Below are positions 22,444 through 34,579 of a DNA stretch of 64,000 nt, in pieces (position 1 is the first letter of the stretch; each line of letters opens with the position of its first letter). The notes below the pieces were generated by a model. That model saw only the letters and a list, made by a program, of their open reading frames with translations, was not told the DNA's origin and searched no databases. Where the stretch lies: the NCBI GenBank assembly GCA_000827205.1, contig KN832559.1, positions 557,167 through 621,166 of the forward strand. The letters are read 5' to 3'. The translations under genes were made by a program, and so were the position numbers. Source of the DNA: Plicaturopsis crispa FD-325 SS-3. Its lineage: Eukaryota; Basidiomycota; Agaricomycetes; Amylocorticiales; Amylocorticiaceae.

Positions 22444-22473
22444 CTTGTACAAGCTTGTACAAGCTTGTACAAG
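22444..22473. repeat. Three perfect copies of a 10-bp palindrome
   Basis: CTTGTACAAG is repeated three times head to tail without a mismatch. It sits at the boundary between the transposon and the F-box half gene. Confidence 0.95.
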
Positions 22474-22887
22474 ATGGCCAAGACGGATGTAGGAATACTG
22501 ATGTCCTGCGTGGACGATGGGCCAAAGTATGCCATGTAGGTCAATCAGACTGGCGACGTGGACGTAGAGGGTACGCCATCGCGCGATGCAGATAGGGTCG
22601 TAAATCACCGGACGAAGCCACGCGTCTGAGGGAGGGCTAAACATGAACACGTCAAGGGGGCGTTGCTGCGACCGATCCAGGTAGAGCGCAATCAAGTGTG
22701 GAGATGTGAATGGATGAATGCCGTGGCATATCGTAGTCCACAGCGAGGACGTGCCAATGGCAACGGAACGCCAATGGCTGGTGACGTGGGATATTCGGAG
22801 GGGGTACAAAAACTGGGCGACAAGTGGCTCATTGCGATGACTGTTTGCCCCGGCCTCGAATATGAGGGATAGCAGCTCATTGGGCAT
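22474..22887 (-). pseudogene. F-box gene, N-terminal half (split by a transposon)
   Basis: From the ATG at 22887 the minus strand reads MPNELLSLIFEA..., a standard F-box start (LPxELLxxIF), followed by ISHVTSHWRSVAIGTSSLWTTI, the next conserved part of basidiomycete F-box proteins, and RWRTLYVHV. The frame then runs into the CTTGTACAAG repeat and stops. No LRR part follows; the matching half is at 15998-14906. The true protein may begin somewhat upstream in another exon (minus-strand frame around 23101-22960), which was not resolved. Confidence 0.75.
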
Positions 22888-23775
22888 TGAATGAATCGAC
22901 GGAGACAGTCCTATTAGCGAGTTCGTCGACAGGTGCTACCGATCCTGAGGCATCCGCAAGCAAGGGTGCTTGTGACGACGAGTAGCCACTGCACATTGTT
23001 CCCCGCCGCGGTACCGATGTCTCCAGCGGTGGAGACGATTCGAAGTGTTCAACTGATAGGCTGATCCGCTGTACAACTTGATTCATTACTCGGTCGTGCA
23101 AAGTCTGGCACCGGGATCAAGAGTCAGAGAAAGTCTAGGAAAAGAGACGATCCATAAACTTACCTCAAGCCGTCCACTATCTATGCATCAAAGCGTCTGT
23201 GAGTGGTGCTTGCTTGCAATCGATTTTTTGGACAGCACCTAGCTGCGGAAAAGCTGCCAGCACTATGTATAGTGGGCGTCGCTGTGTAGGACAATTGATT
23301 CATGACTCGTTGCTGTCATGATTGCAGGGCGGGAGAGCCTGAGAGATTGCTGCCATATGATGATGTTTTCTCTCTCAAGGCTATGGAAAATCAATACAGT
23401 TCGGTTGTTCCGATACTTAGCCTATAACATTACCATGAGTGCCACGAGTAGGAAGAGGATACCATGACTTTGCTTGCCTGCATTAAATCCCAAGTACCCT
23501 GAATGCTTTTTCACAGACTGAGATTTATATAGTCAGGAACCAAGTCAGGAAGTCGAAAGCAGGAGACGCGCACTTCGACGACATGCTGCGCCCAGGCTGC
23601 ACCTGAATGACATCCGACCGAGACCATTGCAATTGAAGTCAAAGAATAGTAATAATACCATGTTCAATGTTCAAGTCTACTCAACCATATGCTACAACAT
23701 CGCGTACCGGATAGCATGAAAAAATATACATTACTTACAATAAATTTGCTTAAGCATAAGTAGGACGCTTGCACA
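22888..23775. other. Intergenic
   Basis: This holds the upstream part of the split F-box gene, possibly with a further 5' exon, and the 3' region of the ankyrin gene, which ends at 23776. Nothing else is supported. Confidence 0.45.
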
Positions 23776-26700
23776 TCACAGGCACGTCCGTTTTGTGACG
23801 CCGCGTATGGCCTCCTTCACAATGCGAAGCCATACCGCCGCCTTGTCGATTTCCGCGAGCGCCCCGTCGATGCGCGACTCGATCTTCCGCTGCAGTAGCC
23901 GCCGCAAAGCCCGCGTATCTTCGTCGTCGCCGTCGGCGAGGGTCGACGAGACTGAGACGTTGGACGAGCTGGCGGACGCCATCGTGTAGTTCATCGACGC
24001 GACTGTGGTCGGGCGAGAGGACGCAGATGATGGGCTGAAGTAGTCGCTAACGGAGGAGGACCGCGACGATACGGGGGAAGCAGGCACCGGGACATAGATA
24101 TCGTCAACAGAGCTGTCTTCAGGGATGGTGGCTCCCGGGACGCGTAAAAGGCCAATGGTCATTTTCCTCGTCTGAAAAGGGGAGTTAGACGAGGCAGTGA
24201 AAAGCAGTTGGTGAGACATACCGCCAATGATTTTTGGACGAGCCTGTCAACACGCGATATAGAGTGGGATGCAGCACTGATATATTGGTTCGCCTGAGAG
24301 AGCACGGTGAGAACGTATAGGAACATTCGCCAGATGAAAACTCACAGTCGTCATACAGTCCTCTATGCTCGCAAGATCACGGCCGGCGGCGGCGAGAACG
24401 ATATGCGAGGAGTGCAACGCCTTCTCAATCGACGATGCGGACATGTCGCCTGGGTAAGTTTGGTCGACAGCGCTGAGCTTCACCTCCCGTCCAACCCCGC
24501 AGTCGCTGTCGAGATCTTGGACAATCTCCAAGTGCATCGGGAGCTCCGGGGTGTGGCTGATTTTCTTCCACAACCACGCCTTCAGCCGTTCTGTCCCACT
24601 TCTCCGCCTTTCTCTGCCAAGCCAAGCCCGTTTCGCACCGTCCAGTTCCCGCTCGCGTTTCTCCTCCTTTTTCCTCTTCTTGATCAGGCCCTGCAATTTA
24701 GCGTCGGTAGGCCGTTCCGCCTCGTCAAGGTCAAAGCTGAACCGGCTGCGAAGTATGGGGGAGCTGGCCTCGGTCTCGGCAATAATATCGTCGATGGTCG
24801 ATGCCGGATCGAAGACATCATCACGCAGGGGGTCGGGTGAGAGCAGTGGAGCCAGATATTCGCGACGTCTCTGGGAAGAGGAAGCGCGGCGATAGGTCGG
24901 CCCAGTTTGTATGGCGACGTCACGGTGTGTCGTATCGTCAGTCGACGCAACAGCGACCTCCGAATCTGGCGTGGTTTTTCTGACAGCTTCGCCACTCACA
25001 TTAGACACGGCAGTGACTTGCGAGTCCTTGGAGTCTCGCGTGAGTCGCCTGACGTGTCCGGGTGCATATTCCAACGGCGATGTGTCCTCTCGCGAGGACT
25101 CCGGCGCGCCCAATTTATCGCGAACAGCCTGAGCAACAATGTCCAGCCGCTCATCGACCTTGGTGAAGGTCTCGCGCACATCGTGCAGCTTGTCCATCAC
25201 CTTGCTCGTTTTCTCGCGAAAGTGCGACACCACGACGTCGTTGATGTGTGCCGCATCAAGAATAAGATTGGATAGATAGTCGAGATGGGCGGGATCGTCG
25301 TCGTGGTAAGTTTGCGGGGAGGTGAGGCGGAGATTGTCGAGCAATCGCTCGATCGATATGGATACGTCAAAGGCGGGCCCGAAAAAGACATCTGGGACGG
25401 GGGAAGATTGCCCGCTAGACGATGGCGATGAGGGGGATGGAGCCCACTCCATGAGAGATGACATTGACGCCAAGGACACCTGGGGACGGACGGTGCGCGT
25501 GGACGCGACGGATCGCGGGCGGGAGTGTTCGCCCTCCGGGTCGAAGACGGCAAGAAATTCTGGTTTTGCAACTTCGAGGGCAGTCAATCTGTATGCGTGC
25601 ATCAGTATCGCGCCACAAAAGGATAACCACGAGATCATCCAAGACTCACCCTCTGGAGTTGCGCATAGACCGTACAGAGCCAGTAACATCACAGTCCACG
25701 AATGCAGATAATACATCAATACACACACCGTGCTCGGCGGCGACATGTATACAAGTCTCCTGGTTTTTATCTTGGGCCGACAGGGGAGCCCGGAGGTCCC
25801 GGATGAGGTGTACAGCGAAAAGGTATACAGACAAGGCGGCATCTTGGTCGTCCGGGCATGCGCGCGCCGTACGAGCTAAACAGTGAAGTGGGGTGTAGTC
25901 CTCGAGTGCCGTAAATAGGCTGACGTCTGCACCGGCGCGATACAAGAGGTCAAGTACCTCGACAGAGGGGCACGGGGCGGAGGCGCAGTAGTGGACAGGA
26001 CTCCAGCCTCCCATATCGGGTAGGTTGACAAGGGATGATGGGGGACAAGGTGACGAGGATGAATCAGTCCGTGGTGCATACAATATGTTACAAATAATTG
26101 ATAAATCAGAGGCAAGTGTGGCGTTGATGAGGGCGTTAGTTGTTGTCGTAGCGTCGTCGAAGAATGAGGTTGAAGGAGGGTGGTAGGGCTCGGGGTGAGC
26201 CAGTGAGGATGACATCAGTTGGCGGATGTGGCTTTGCTCAGAAACATCCGAGAAACATAGGTTTCGTTTATTCCTAGACTTTGCGGGATGTCAATTTGAA
26301 TATTACTGCGAGCAATAGATGGACCTACTTGACTCTCTTGCCATCTATGTCGGCGAAGCGCCATCTCACATGCCCATAAAGCCTGTGGATGCGCAAGTGC
26401 GAATTGGATAGATGTTCGATGGTGTACGTCCCTGAAGTCAGGACGCGCGCCGTGTGCAAGCTAAGTGGAATTTTGTAAGATGCGAAATTGGGGCGGATAC
26501 CCTAGGCGACATACCAGCTTCTCTATAACTTCGAGATTACCATCTCGCGCAGCATCTATAGACGTGATAGTTTAGATTTTATCTGTCAAGTCCAGGAGGA
26601 AGGGGCGCTTACACATTAACGCCGTCGCGCCTTGGGCATCCATACCATCCACTGAGACTGCTCCAGAGGACGCCTCGAGCAGTAGCTGAACAGCTTCCGG

Positions 26701-27083
26701 GGAGTTCAGCCAGGCAGCTACGCCGAGCGGAGTGACTCCCCTCATGGCAAGCTGCGGTGCATTTAACGAGTATAGCGATATTTTACGGTGAGCGAGGAGC
26801 GTTCGCAGGATGTTCAGGCGCGTCGTGCATAAAAACGACGCGTCAATTTCTTCCCAGCTGAACATATCCGATCAGCAGAGAGTATGCATGAGCCCCGACC
26901 GAGGCAGACTCACTTTTCACCGGTAATAGCACACGATATGACGGATCTCCCGTCGTGGTCAAGCGCGTTTACATCGGCACCAGCATCGATTGCGGCCCGT
27001 ACGCGTTCCTCGTCGCCTTGTATAACGGCCTCGACCAAAGATATGTCGCCAAACGAGTGTCGTTGGCGTTGTACAAAACTCAT
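23776..27083 (-). CDS. Ankyrin-repeat protein with long disordered/coiled C-terminus
   Basis: Eight exons on the minus strand (27083-26914, 26857-26613, 26555-26515, 26460-26329, 26236-25650, 25588-24346, 24293-24222, 24171-23776) give 961 residues. Residues ~10-400 hold ankyrin repeats: SLVEAVIQGDEERVRAAIDA followed by GADVNALDHDGRS; GVTPLGVAAWLNSPEAVQLLLE; YAARDGNLEVIEKL; GWSPVHYCAS; YTPLHCLA; ETCIHVAAEHG; GLTALEVAKPEF. The remainder is Ser/Pro/Asp-rich, with a Lys/Glu/Arg-rich helical stretch (KKRKKEEKRERELDG) and a final possible coiled coil. Ankyrin repeats mediate protein binding. The repeat set and length are reminiscent of fungal cyclin-dependent-kinase-inhibitor-like or transcription-factor (Swi6-like) ankyrin proteins, but I see no DNA-binding domain and give no symbol. 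Confidence 0.88.
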
Positions 27084-27989
27084 CCCGGCGAGTTCGTAGT
27101 ATGTAGCAGTCGTAAAAATTTCACAGCACAAGCAAAGACAGTCGGACAACACCGAAAACGAAAGACCCAAGAGACCAGGAGATGTGAGAAATTGCTAGCA
27201 GGATAGAGATGAGAGCAGGAGTGGAGGAGGCCAAGCAAAGAGAGTGGGAAAATGCTATGTTTTCATGTCGATGTATTTATCCAATATATATCAGAGAGAG
27301 CGCCGGCGGGAAGAGCGGAATAGAAGAGAGATCAAGGAACTGTGAGAACCGACCGCCGTGTCGTCCTCGAGTGCGGTCTCCGCTGCTCCTCGCTGCACGC
27401 ATGAGGAAACTTTTACAGCCTCGCATCAGACACGAGCCCTGCATGAGCCTATGCCTCTATGTTGTCCATTACGTTCTGGTCAGTCTGCCTGTTTTCTAGT
27501 GCAAAAACGGGGACAGCCGGTGGGTCTCGCCGGTAATACTACTTACTTGCCTTCCTACCGGCCGGGTGTCCATGTCAATGGCAGCCAATTCTTCCAGAAA
27601 CTCGTCCTTCTATTGCAAATTGTCGTAGCGCATGACCAATGTCTAGTGCGTATATACACTGGTGCGCGCCAGACGTCTCACAGTGAGGACGCTAGCTTGC
27701 GTAGGGAGGAATGTTCAGTAGGACACATCAGCATCAGAAAACGTTTGCGCTAGTATCCAGCGTGTTATTGCATTGAAGACACACAACGATGGGGTTGTCG
27801 AGCCGATGATGATGGAGAGTGCATTGATGAGGGTCGGAGGAGGGGTGACGATTGTACATTATGTATCGGGGAGTGCATAATAAGATGTAGAGAAAAAATG
27901 TGTTTGGTAGGCGTACATAGCGAAAGCCCAAATAAAAATTGCGGCATGACCGTAGATGTTGTCCGAGTCGCGTATCCTCGTGTACGATG
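27084..27989. other. Intergenic between ankyrin gene and Mex67 gene
   Basis: Both neighbours are on the minus strand, so this is the promoter of the ankyrin gene plus the 3' region of Mex67. An AT-rich TATATA run lies at 27287-27293, about 205 bp upstream of the ankyrin start. No gene is seen. Confidence 0.5.
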
Positions 27990-30326
27990 CTATAGGAATG
28001 CCTCTCGTGCCAGAGTCCCCTAATAGAAAAACGAGCGTAAATACGTGCAAAGATAATTTGACTGAAATATCCCACCTTGACCTGCTCAAAGTTTGCAACA
28101 GCGCGCTCCAAATCCCATTCATTTCCTAGCAAACACTCGACTGCGAATTTCACGTTCAACCCTGTTCGCTGGCATATGGCCACTACGAGCGCTCGCTGCG
28201 GCTCCGGCTGCAGATCACGTAAATGATATATCAGCGCTCAATCCCCGCTATAGCAATACGAGACCGACATACAATCGCAGCGAGAGCCTGCTGCACCTCA
28301 GGCAGGGACAACTGTGCCGGCGGCGAGGGTTGTATTTGCGACCCCGGTATCGATTCTCCGGCTTGCACGCGCATTGGACCTGGCTGCCATGCCTCGTGGC
28401 TAGAATACGCGCGTACGACCCACTGGTCCGACAAGATCATGACGTCCCATCCATTCATTTGTGCTCTGTGCCCATTAGGTGAGTCTAAAGAAAAGGCCAA
28501 ATGCGTATGGTGCATACCGAGAGCCCGGAGGGGCTGGAGCCAGTACGAAGGAGCGGTCGAAGGACCGGATCCCACGGGAAGGTTCTATGACGCATGAAGG
28601 TCAGCAAAGTTTGCACCGAGGTAATGAGGAAAATATTCTCACCCTCCATGAATTGTCCGTGTACAGAGATAAATAAGTTCATACTTTCTCCGACACCAAC
28701 GGGCCAGGCGTCGACGCAGAATTTCTCCGGAGCACCCGCAACGTCGTGTATTGTTCGGGGTAATGCCACCATGGCCTTGATAACCTCATCGGTGCCAACG
28801 TGCAAGCTCTGTATCATCTTGTCCACACCACCGCCCATGCGTCCCAAGTTGCGCGACCCGCCATGGCCGCCGGATAGCCACGGCGTCCACTCCAGGTTTT
28901 TCTGATTCGGCATGTCTTTGGAATGGTGGAAGCCGTGGATACGCGCTCGTGCGGGGATGGCAGTGTTGGCAGAGAAAGAGAACGTGGCTTGTGGATGATA
29001 AGCATCTCCGAGCGCCGCTCGTTGACTGTCGAATGTTGGGAAGAACCTGCCGCCACAGTTCGGTAAATGGTAGGGTGATATGTGGGCAGCTACTTACCGC
29101 ATAAGAAAGTTGCTGACGATGGAGCCTTCAACACCCGTGATGAAGGAGGGTTGCATGTCGCATGGAAAGCTCGTCGCAGCTGGTAGTTGAGGCGCCGGAG
29201 TGGCCGACGTCGATGCGTGTGGTGCGTCAAACGAGATACTCGCAATCGCTTCCGAGTCCAGCATCTCCAGCGCTGGTAATCGCCGTGCTACATTACTACA
29301 GCGCCCAAGTCAGTGAGTTTGCATATGATACAAAAAGCTGGTCACGCACCTCTTATACTCGTCGGCACGATTATTGTTATACTCGATGTCGCGTATAGGG
29401 TTTCCAACTAGCACCAGCTCCCTAAGCTTTGAGAGTTTCCCTTTTCGTCCGCAGATGAGGTCGATATCGCGCCACGTCTTCAGTTGGTTGTTTTGCAAGG
29501 AAAGGTTTTCAAGGTCTGGGAGGTAGTGTGCGAGGTAACTGAGCGTGGTTCCCTGCGTGAAGTTATTGTTGGCAAGCGAAAGCGTTTGAACCTGGGACGG
29601 CGATATCAGCGAGTGCACACTACAGTAAATGGCGCGTGCCTACCGGTGGCTGGAGTTTGGATGCATGTTTGAAAATGACGGCCGCCTCACGATAGGACGA
29701 GCCTTGAGCACCTGGTATGATTACACGACTCTTTTTCAATGTGTCGTCGTCCGCCATGTGCTATCATTGCGAAATGTCAGTATGCAGTGCACATACAATC
29801 GGACTGTGGCGCACCTCTAGGTTCAAGAAGCGCGACTGTGGGTTGTACCGCCGGGTTACGAATTCCTCCCATACTTTGATGACCTTGGTTTGCGTTCCTT
29901 GGGTGCGCGAGGTGAGGGCCCGCAGTTTGGTCTCGTTTGCTGCGGTGTTGTCTTTGCGGATGGAGACCCTCGGCCTCGACGCGCCCCGGATGGCGAGAGG
30001 CTCGGAGGATGCACCGGTTATGCGTGTGGCGAGCTGCGATGTGCGGCGAGAAGATGAGCGCCGTGGACACAATGGCTTGCTGGCTATGCGGAAAAAAGAA
30101 GAGAAAAAATAAGTAGCGTATTTACCGTGCGGCTTGGGCCTGGTTGGTCCTTGAAGGAGTCGATCAGGCGGGGTCGATGCGACCGGAACTTGGATGTGCC
30201 CTTGCGCCCACCAGGCTTGTCGGTGACATCTCGCATGCGCTCGTCGTGGTCGATGAGTCCCGCACTGCGAAGGGCGTTCGAGGCGACCTTACGCGAGCCC
30301 GGCGCCGGTGTTGGACTCGAAAACAT
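27990..30326 (-). CDS. mex67: mRNA export factor Mex67 (NXF1/TAP orthologue)
   Basis: Ten exons on the minus strand (30326-30126, 30075-29815, 29760-29644, 29591-29350, 29295-29098, 29046-28643, 28584-28518, 28465-28273, 28207-28076, 28019-27990) give 614 residues. In order: a basic N-terminus; a region ending in [12 protein letters not shown]; leucine-rich repeats ([33 protein letters not shown]); an NTF2-like domain opening with [20 protein letters not shown] and including [23 protein letters not shown] and [10 protein letters not shown]; and a C-terminal UBA-like TAP-C domain ([20 protein letters not shown]) closing with GTLAREAFL. Mex67 pairs with Mtr2 and carries mRNPs through the nuclear pore by binding FG repeats. 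All domains are complete. The acceptor of intron 1 ends in AAG rather than CAG/TAG. Confidence 0.95.
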
Positions 30327-31084
30327 GGCGGATCAACGCACGGAGCTTTCTAGTGTTTGTGAGACAGGTAAACGGGGAGTGTTCGTCGTGGATGGTAGTG
30401 GTTTGAGGACAAGGAGTGCTGCTCAGCGTCGGTGTTCGAGGCAAAGCGCTGGTCCGTGCCACGGTTCCGGACAAAAAAGGAGTCATCGATTGCCATTTGG
30501 GGTGCCCGTCGGAACTCGGATGCCGTCCGGCCAGTGGCGGCCACACAAACTGTGGCAACGCCGGTTCTTGACCGCGCGGCGCGACTGTCAGTGTCAAGAC
30601 AAGTCTCAAGACACTCAAAGTCGAGGTCAAGATATCGCCGGTAACACGCATCGTATGTACTGGAGTCGCAGGGCTCACGGATTTGATTTCAATTCGACTC
30701 AAGGCAGAAGTGTTTGGTCCCCAATACTAGTCAGTACTTGGCATGAATATTTGACGGTTATCATTGCATCTTCTAGGTTTATACTTCAGGTCTGTAGCGT
30801 TCAAAATAATTCATGTATGCAATGCACGGCATATGTGATAGATCTTACATGCGGAACACGTAGAGAATCCAGGTCAACGACGCGGCACAAGTCCTTCTCG
30901 GATGCACGCGCCGCGACTTCATGTTCACCTCGCGTCGCGCATCGTTAACATCGTGCAAACGTTCATTAGCACTTGCTGCCCTCGCTGAACTGAATCGTGA
31001 GTTATGGACGCCCTCATCTGAGCACCTCATTTGCCGCTAACCTAGCATGTCTACTACTAGTGAAATAAATCATTCGAATCAAAC
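30327..31084. other. Divergent intergenic region
   Basis: Shared upstream region of Mex67 (minus) and the small Cys/His gene (plus). A long plus-strand frame through 30127-30948 is antisense to Mex67 and then noncoding in character. No regulatory site was confirmed. Confidence 0.45.
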
Positions 31085-31554
31085 ATGGGCATGGGTGACA
31101 ACATCATCGTGGGGGACTTCATGTTCTGCCGCGACCACGGGGACGAGTACTGCCACATCTGCTGTTGCGACCATAGGATGTGCAACAACATGCGCTTTGA
31201 GAACGAACTCGACGAACTCGTGCAGAGGAGCAATTATGATTTTGATCCCGAGGTGACTTGATCTTATCTTTGTCCGCGTTGAGTGACAGCTAACGGGAAC
31301 TTGGCAGGAACGTCGCCCTCTCAACGCCTATGCAAATGGTGCTGTACTGAAGAAAGGGGACGACTATAAATGCCGCAAACACGGTAAAGTCGACTGCGCA
31401 ACCTGCTTTGACTGGCTCAGCATGATCCGTGCGGAAGTGGGTTTGGATGAGGTAGGTGGTAGCTTGCGGGATGTTGACTGAGGTTCGTGCGCCATTGGAT
31501 GCAAGGACCGATTTCGATTGACCTGCGCTTTATCAGAACGCCCTATCGAGATAG
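31085..31554 (+). CDS. Small Cys/His-rich protein with two matching metal-binding-type motifs
   Basis: Three exons (31085-31252, 31308-31451, 31537-31554) give 109 residues; the last exon codes for only five. Two copies of the pattern C-x2-H-x4-C-x2-C are visible: C15, H18, C23, C26 and C78, H81, C86, C89, with extra Cys27, Cys28, His30 and Cys33 after the first. This strongly suggests zinc binding. An acidic helix (FENELDELVQRSNYDFDPE) separates the two. There is no signal peptide, so it is not a secreted cysteine-knot protein. I recall similar short proteins in other basidiomycetes but know no function; it may be an adaptor akin to MYND-type fingers. It is divergent from Mex67. Confidence 0.8.
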
Positions 31555-31925
31555 AGTTAGCTCGCAACCTCTTATGGCGTATCGTATGGAAGTGCATAAA
31601 ACGGTCGTCTGTACTTAGCTCGGTAAGATCCTCGGCATCTGATTCACAAACGTCACGGTTAAACGTTAAACGTCTAAGCCTTCGTTGCGTAGTCAGATCT
31701 CCTTCAAATTCGCAATGCTGGGTTGTTTTCTATGTACAAATGTTGCGTATCGTCCGTAATAATTCGTGAAGATCGTGTGCGCGCATCTAAATGAGCCTCC
31801 CAGCCAGATAGTCAAGCAACCTTCCAAGCATGTAGTGTCCCCCGCATTCATTCAAATCCCATTGACCATACCCAATGCTGAAAGAGGGTCATCCGCGAAA
31901 CCGAACATCACCCCACGATGCAGCT
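31555..31925. other. Intergenic between convergent genes
   Basis: 370 bp of 3' sequence for the Cys/His gene (plus) and MFS transporter A (minus). Nothing else is seen. Confidence 0.5.
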
Positions 31926-33892
31926 TTACGCGTTCCACACATGTCGCGGCAGCAGAGCTGCGACGAGCAGCGACGCGAGTGTGACGGCACACATCGCCGA
32001 ATAGACGATGCTGAAGTCGTGTTGCTTGACGCTCATCGCGAAGAGGCCGTTAGCGGCACCGGGACCGATCGTGCGCATGATAGAGACGGACATTTGTGCC
32101 ATCCCGTTCACCGCGCCGAGGGAGGCACGGTTGGGGGAAGCCGCGGATATATATATGAAGACGCAGCCTATGCAGAACATGAATCAGCACATGGGGGGAT
32201 TGGGGGAGTGTTTTGCGATGATAGTCTCACCATATGATAAGCTTAACATTATGGAGATAACGACTTGCAAACCCACAGCTGCCCAAACGAGAAGACACAT
32301 GCCATGAGCTCTCGCGAGTGCATTGATTATGGGGAAACTGGCGAAGACCGGGAGGGCAGACAGAACGCCGGCTATGAAGACACGCTTCGTTCCCCATCGG
32401 TCGTGGATGGCGGCAAAGAAAAATATCTGGAATACGCCATTCAGGATGCCGAAGACGGAAAGGATGGCGCCGATTGTCGACGGCGGAAGACCGAGACCGC
32501 CAAGCTCAATCGGGGTAGAGTAGAACAGAGGTTGCATCGCACGAATAGCGATGTCTACGAGAGACAAGGTGGCGTAGTTGCCACCAGCAATGAGAACGCG
32601 TCGTGTGAGGAGTTGTTTCAGTGGTAAAGGTTTCTCGTTCTTGGAGGATTCAGCAATGTCGGGGGTAGGTAGTGCAGTAGTGTTGGGCTGTTGAGATGCG
32701 GCGACATTCTGGAGAGTGAGGTTTCCCTTCGTCTTGCGAAATTTCAGGATCCGAGAGATAGAACGAGGGGACGAAACGGTCTACCGGGGTAAAAGATTAG
32801 CGCGTGAGAGGTCGAGGAGACGAAAATGTATTTACCTCCTTTAGAAATACAAATGTGACTATCCACGCAACAATGGAGAAAGTGGCCGGTACAGCGCAGG
32901 GTAGAAAATAAGGATATTTTTTGAGGAAATCGGAGTGGCCAAAGATATCTGGGAATCGTTCGGCGGGGTGGGATAGAGAACCTCCGATAATAGGTCTAAA
33001 TGGCATATTGGCACAGGAACGGGACGATAACAAACGTACTCTGCTCACCCTAGTGTGCCGCCTGTGGACCAAGCAATAGGCCTAACAATAGGACAGTCTA
33101 TAACAGTGTGACAGGATAAGATAACATTTACTCACATGTACGCCTAGATGAGAGCATGTTAGGGATACACCCGAAAAGCCTATAGAGAGAAACTCACGTA
33201 TGCCTGCGCGATATTTGTGGAGTCCGTTATTTCAGCTATCATACTTTTCATTACCCCGATGTTGCCTGCATTTATTTCCGTCAGCAAATCGGTGAGTAGA
33301 ATCAGATGGCTCTGAGACACTTACCATTCAGGGCACCATTCAAGCTTCGGCTGTAGGAAATCCTTAGGTAAACATTGACGAAGACGAACTGTGATGAGCC
33401 CTACCTGACCACGAGACCCCAGAAGGTGGTAGAAAGACCGAAGCAGTACATGGACAGAGAAAGCCCGAAGAGGCCCGTAAGGATCACAGGCTTTCGCCCA
33501 ACGTAGTCAGACGCCCGACTCCAGTTCAGCACTGTCACCGCTTGCGTGGCGAAGAATATTGATTGCTGGAAAGTTGGTGAGCGGCGGGATTCTGTGTTCG
33601 CGAGGCCAAGCGTACCATCAGTCCGACATAGTATCCTACTCGAGTCTCATCGCCATGCGTTATGCCGATATCTCTGATGAGCTGCGGCGCAAACGGGTTT
33701 ATCACCTGGCTGGTCAAGGGCTCCGCAAGCTGCAGGACGAGGATTATACCTGGGGAATGTGAGTCAGAATCAACCAACGCTTAGATACATCGACTAACCT
33801 AGCTGAGCCCACGGCAGCGGCGTGTGTCTCTTCTTGTCGGACTTCGATGGCGGCAACAAAGGCGCCTCTTCGTCCAGATGCGAGGGGGCCAT
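31926..33892 (-). CDS. MFS transporter A (DHA1/ZIFL-like)
   Basis: Ten exons on the minus strand (33892-33799, 33749-33616, 33565-33405, 33350-33325, 33265-33198, 33143-33136, 33081-33049, 32995-32836, 32780-32231, 32167-31926) give 491 residues with about twelve hydrophobic segments and a polar central loop. The loop between helices 2 and 3 has the MFS signature A in the form SDYVGRKP. The cytoplasmic N-terminus (DEEAPLLPP) is typical of fungal DHA1 drug:proton antiporters of the ZIFL-like type. Exon 6 is only 8 nt long but is needed to keep AQAYAYMPIAWSTGGTLG in frame. It is a tandem paralogue of transporter B upstream. Substrate unknown; likely plasma or vacuolar membrane. Confidence 0.9.
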
Positions 33893-34579
33893 TGTGAAGG
33901 TAGAGAGGTGGGAGAGAGACAGGGAACTGGGGTATAGAATGTAGTTTTGTTGGAAAGAGAAGGAAAAAGAGAAGGGTGCAAATTTGAACCGGATCTATAT
34001 GAAATCTCGTGACGTTTCGTACGTACCGAGTCGGTTGACGTCGGCCGGGCCATTTGGCAACGATATAAATCTTCACGAAAACGTAGGCAAGGAATAACGA
34101 AAGACACTGTTAGAGAGCAAGTAGGAAAGCTGGCGATGGACGAAGTAAATGTGCAGCTGCGAGGCGTTCAAAAAAGATCTCTTGAATGCCGGAATCTATT
34201 TAGCGCATCTATGCAGATCTGGTGGCGGGACTGCTCGGGTACTCCTGGCCTTTGCGTATAGCAGTATAGCAACCTCAAGGCATTAACCGTTGGATAAAAC
34301 GGCACATTGTAAGTTCGTTGGACAACTTCGGACTCTGCAATGTATCGTACGCCGATGAAGATGTGTTGTGATGTTGTAGGTGTGCTACAATGTACAAATA
34401 TCTGACGAGGTTGTGCGAAAATAACGTCATGAATCGCCATTCGAGTCCATTTTATTCTCCGTCGGTAGTAGGATTGTGCTGGATGTGGGATTAATTTACA
34501 TTGTATGTTACTTGCAAGGAAAGCGCTGGGATATGTTGTAAGTATGTATGAGTTTTCTAAGAAGGTCTAGTAGTGGTAT
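33893..34579. other. Intergenic between MFS genes
   Basis: The promoter of transporter A and the 3' region of transporter B. No gene, repeat or element was recognised. Confidence 0.5.

Larger units (their letters stand above)
16000..22450. mobile_element. Plavaka-type DNA transposon 1, apparently complete
   Basis: A two-gene cut-and-paste element of about 6.4 kb: transposase on the minus strand and a partner protein on the plus strand, fired from a shared 212-bp gap. Its outer sequences show imperfect inverted similarity, with the ordered words GTCTTG, GGGCCA, CCAGAC and CCCAAG near 16008-16052 on the plus strand and near 22451-22410 on the minus strand. I take these as diverged or short terminal inverted repeats. 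The exact ends and the target-site duplication were not pinned down. The flanks are two halves of one F-box/LRR gene in the same orientation, which fixes the insertion to within some tens of bases. Both genes have open spliced frames. Confidence 0.8.

Noticed and set aside
30127-30948. 273-codon plus-strand frame
   Set aside because: Largely antisense to Mex67 exon 1 and its promoter; no family pattern, no splice or promoter support.
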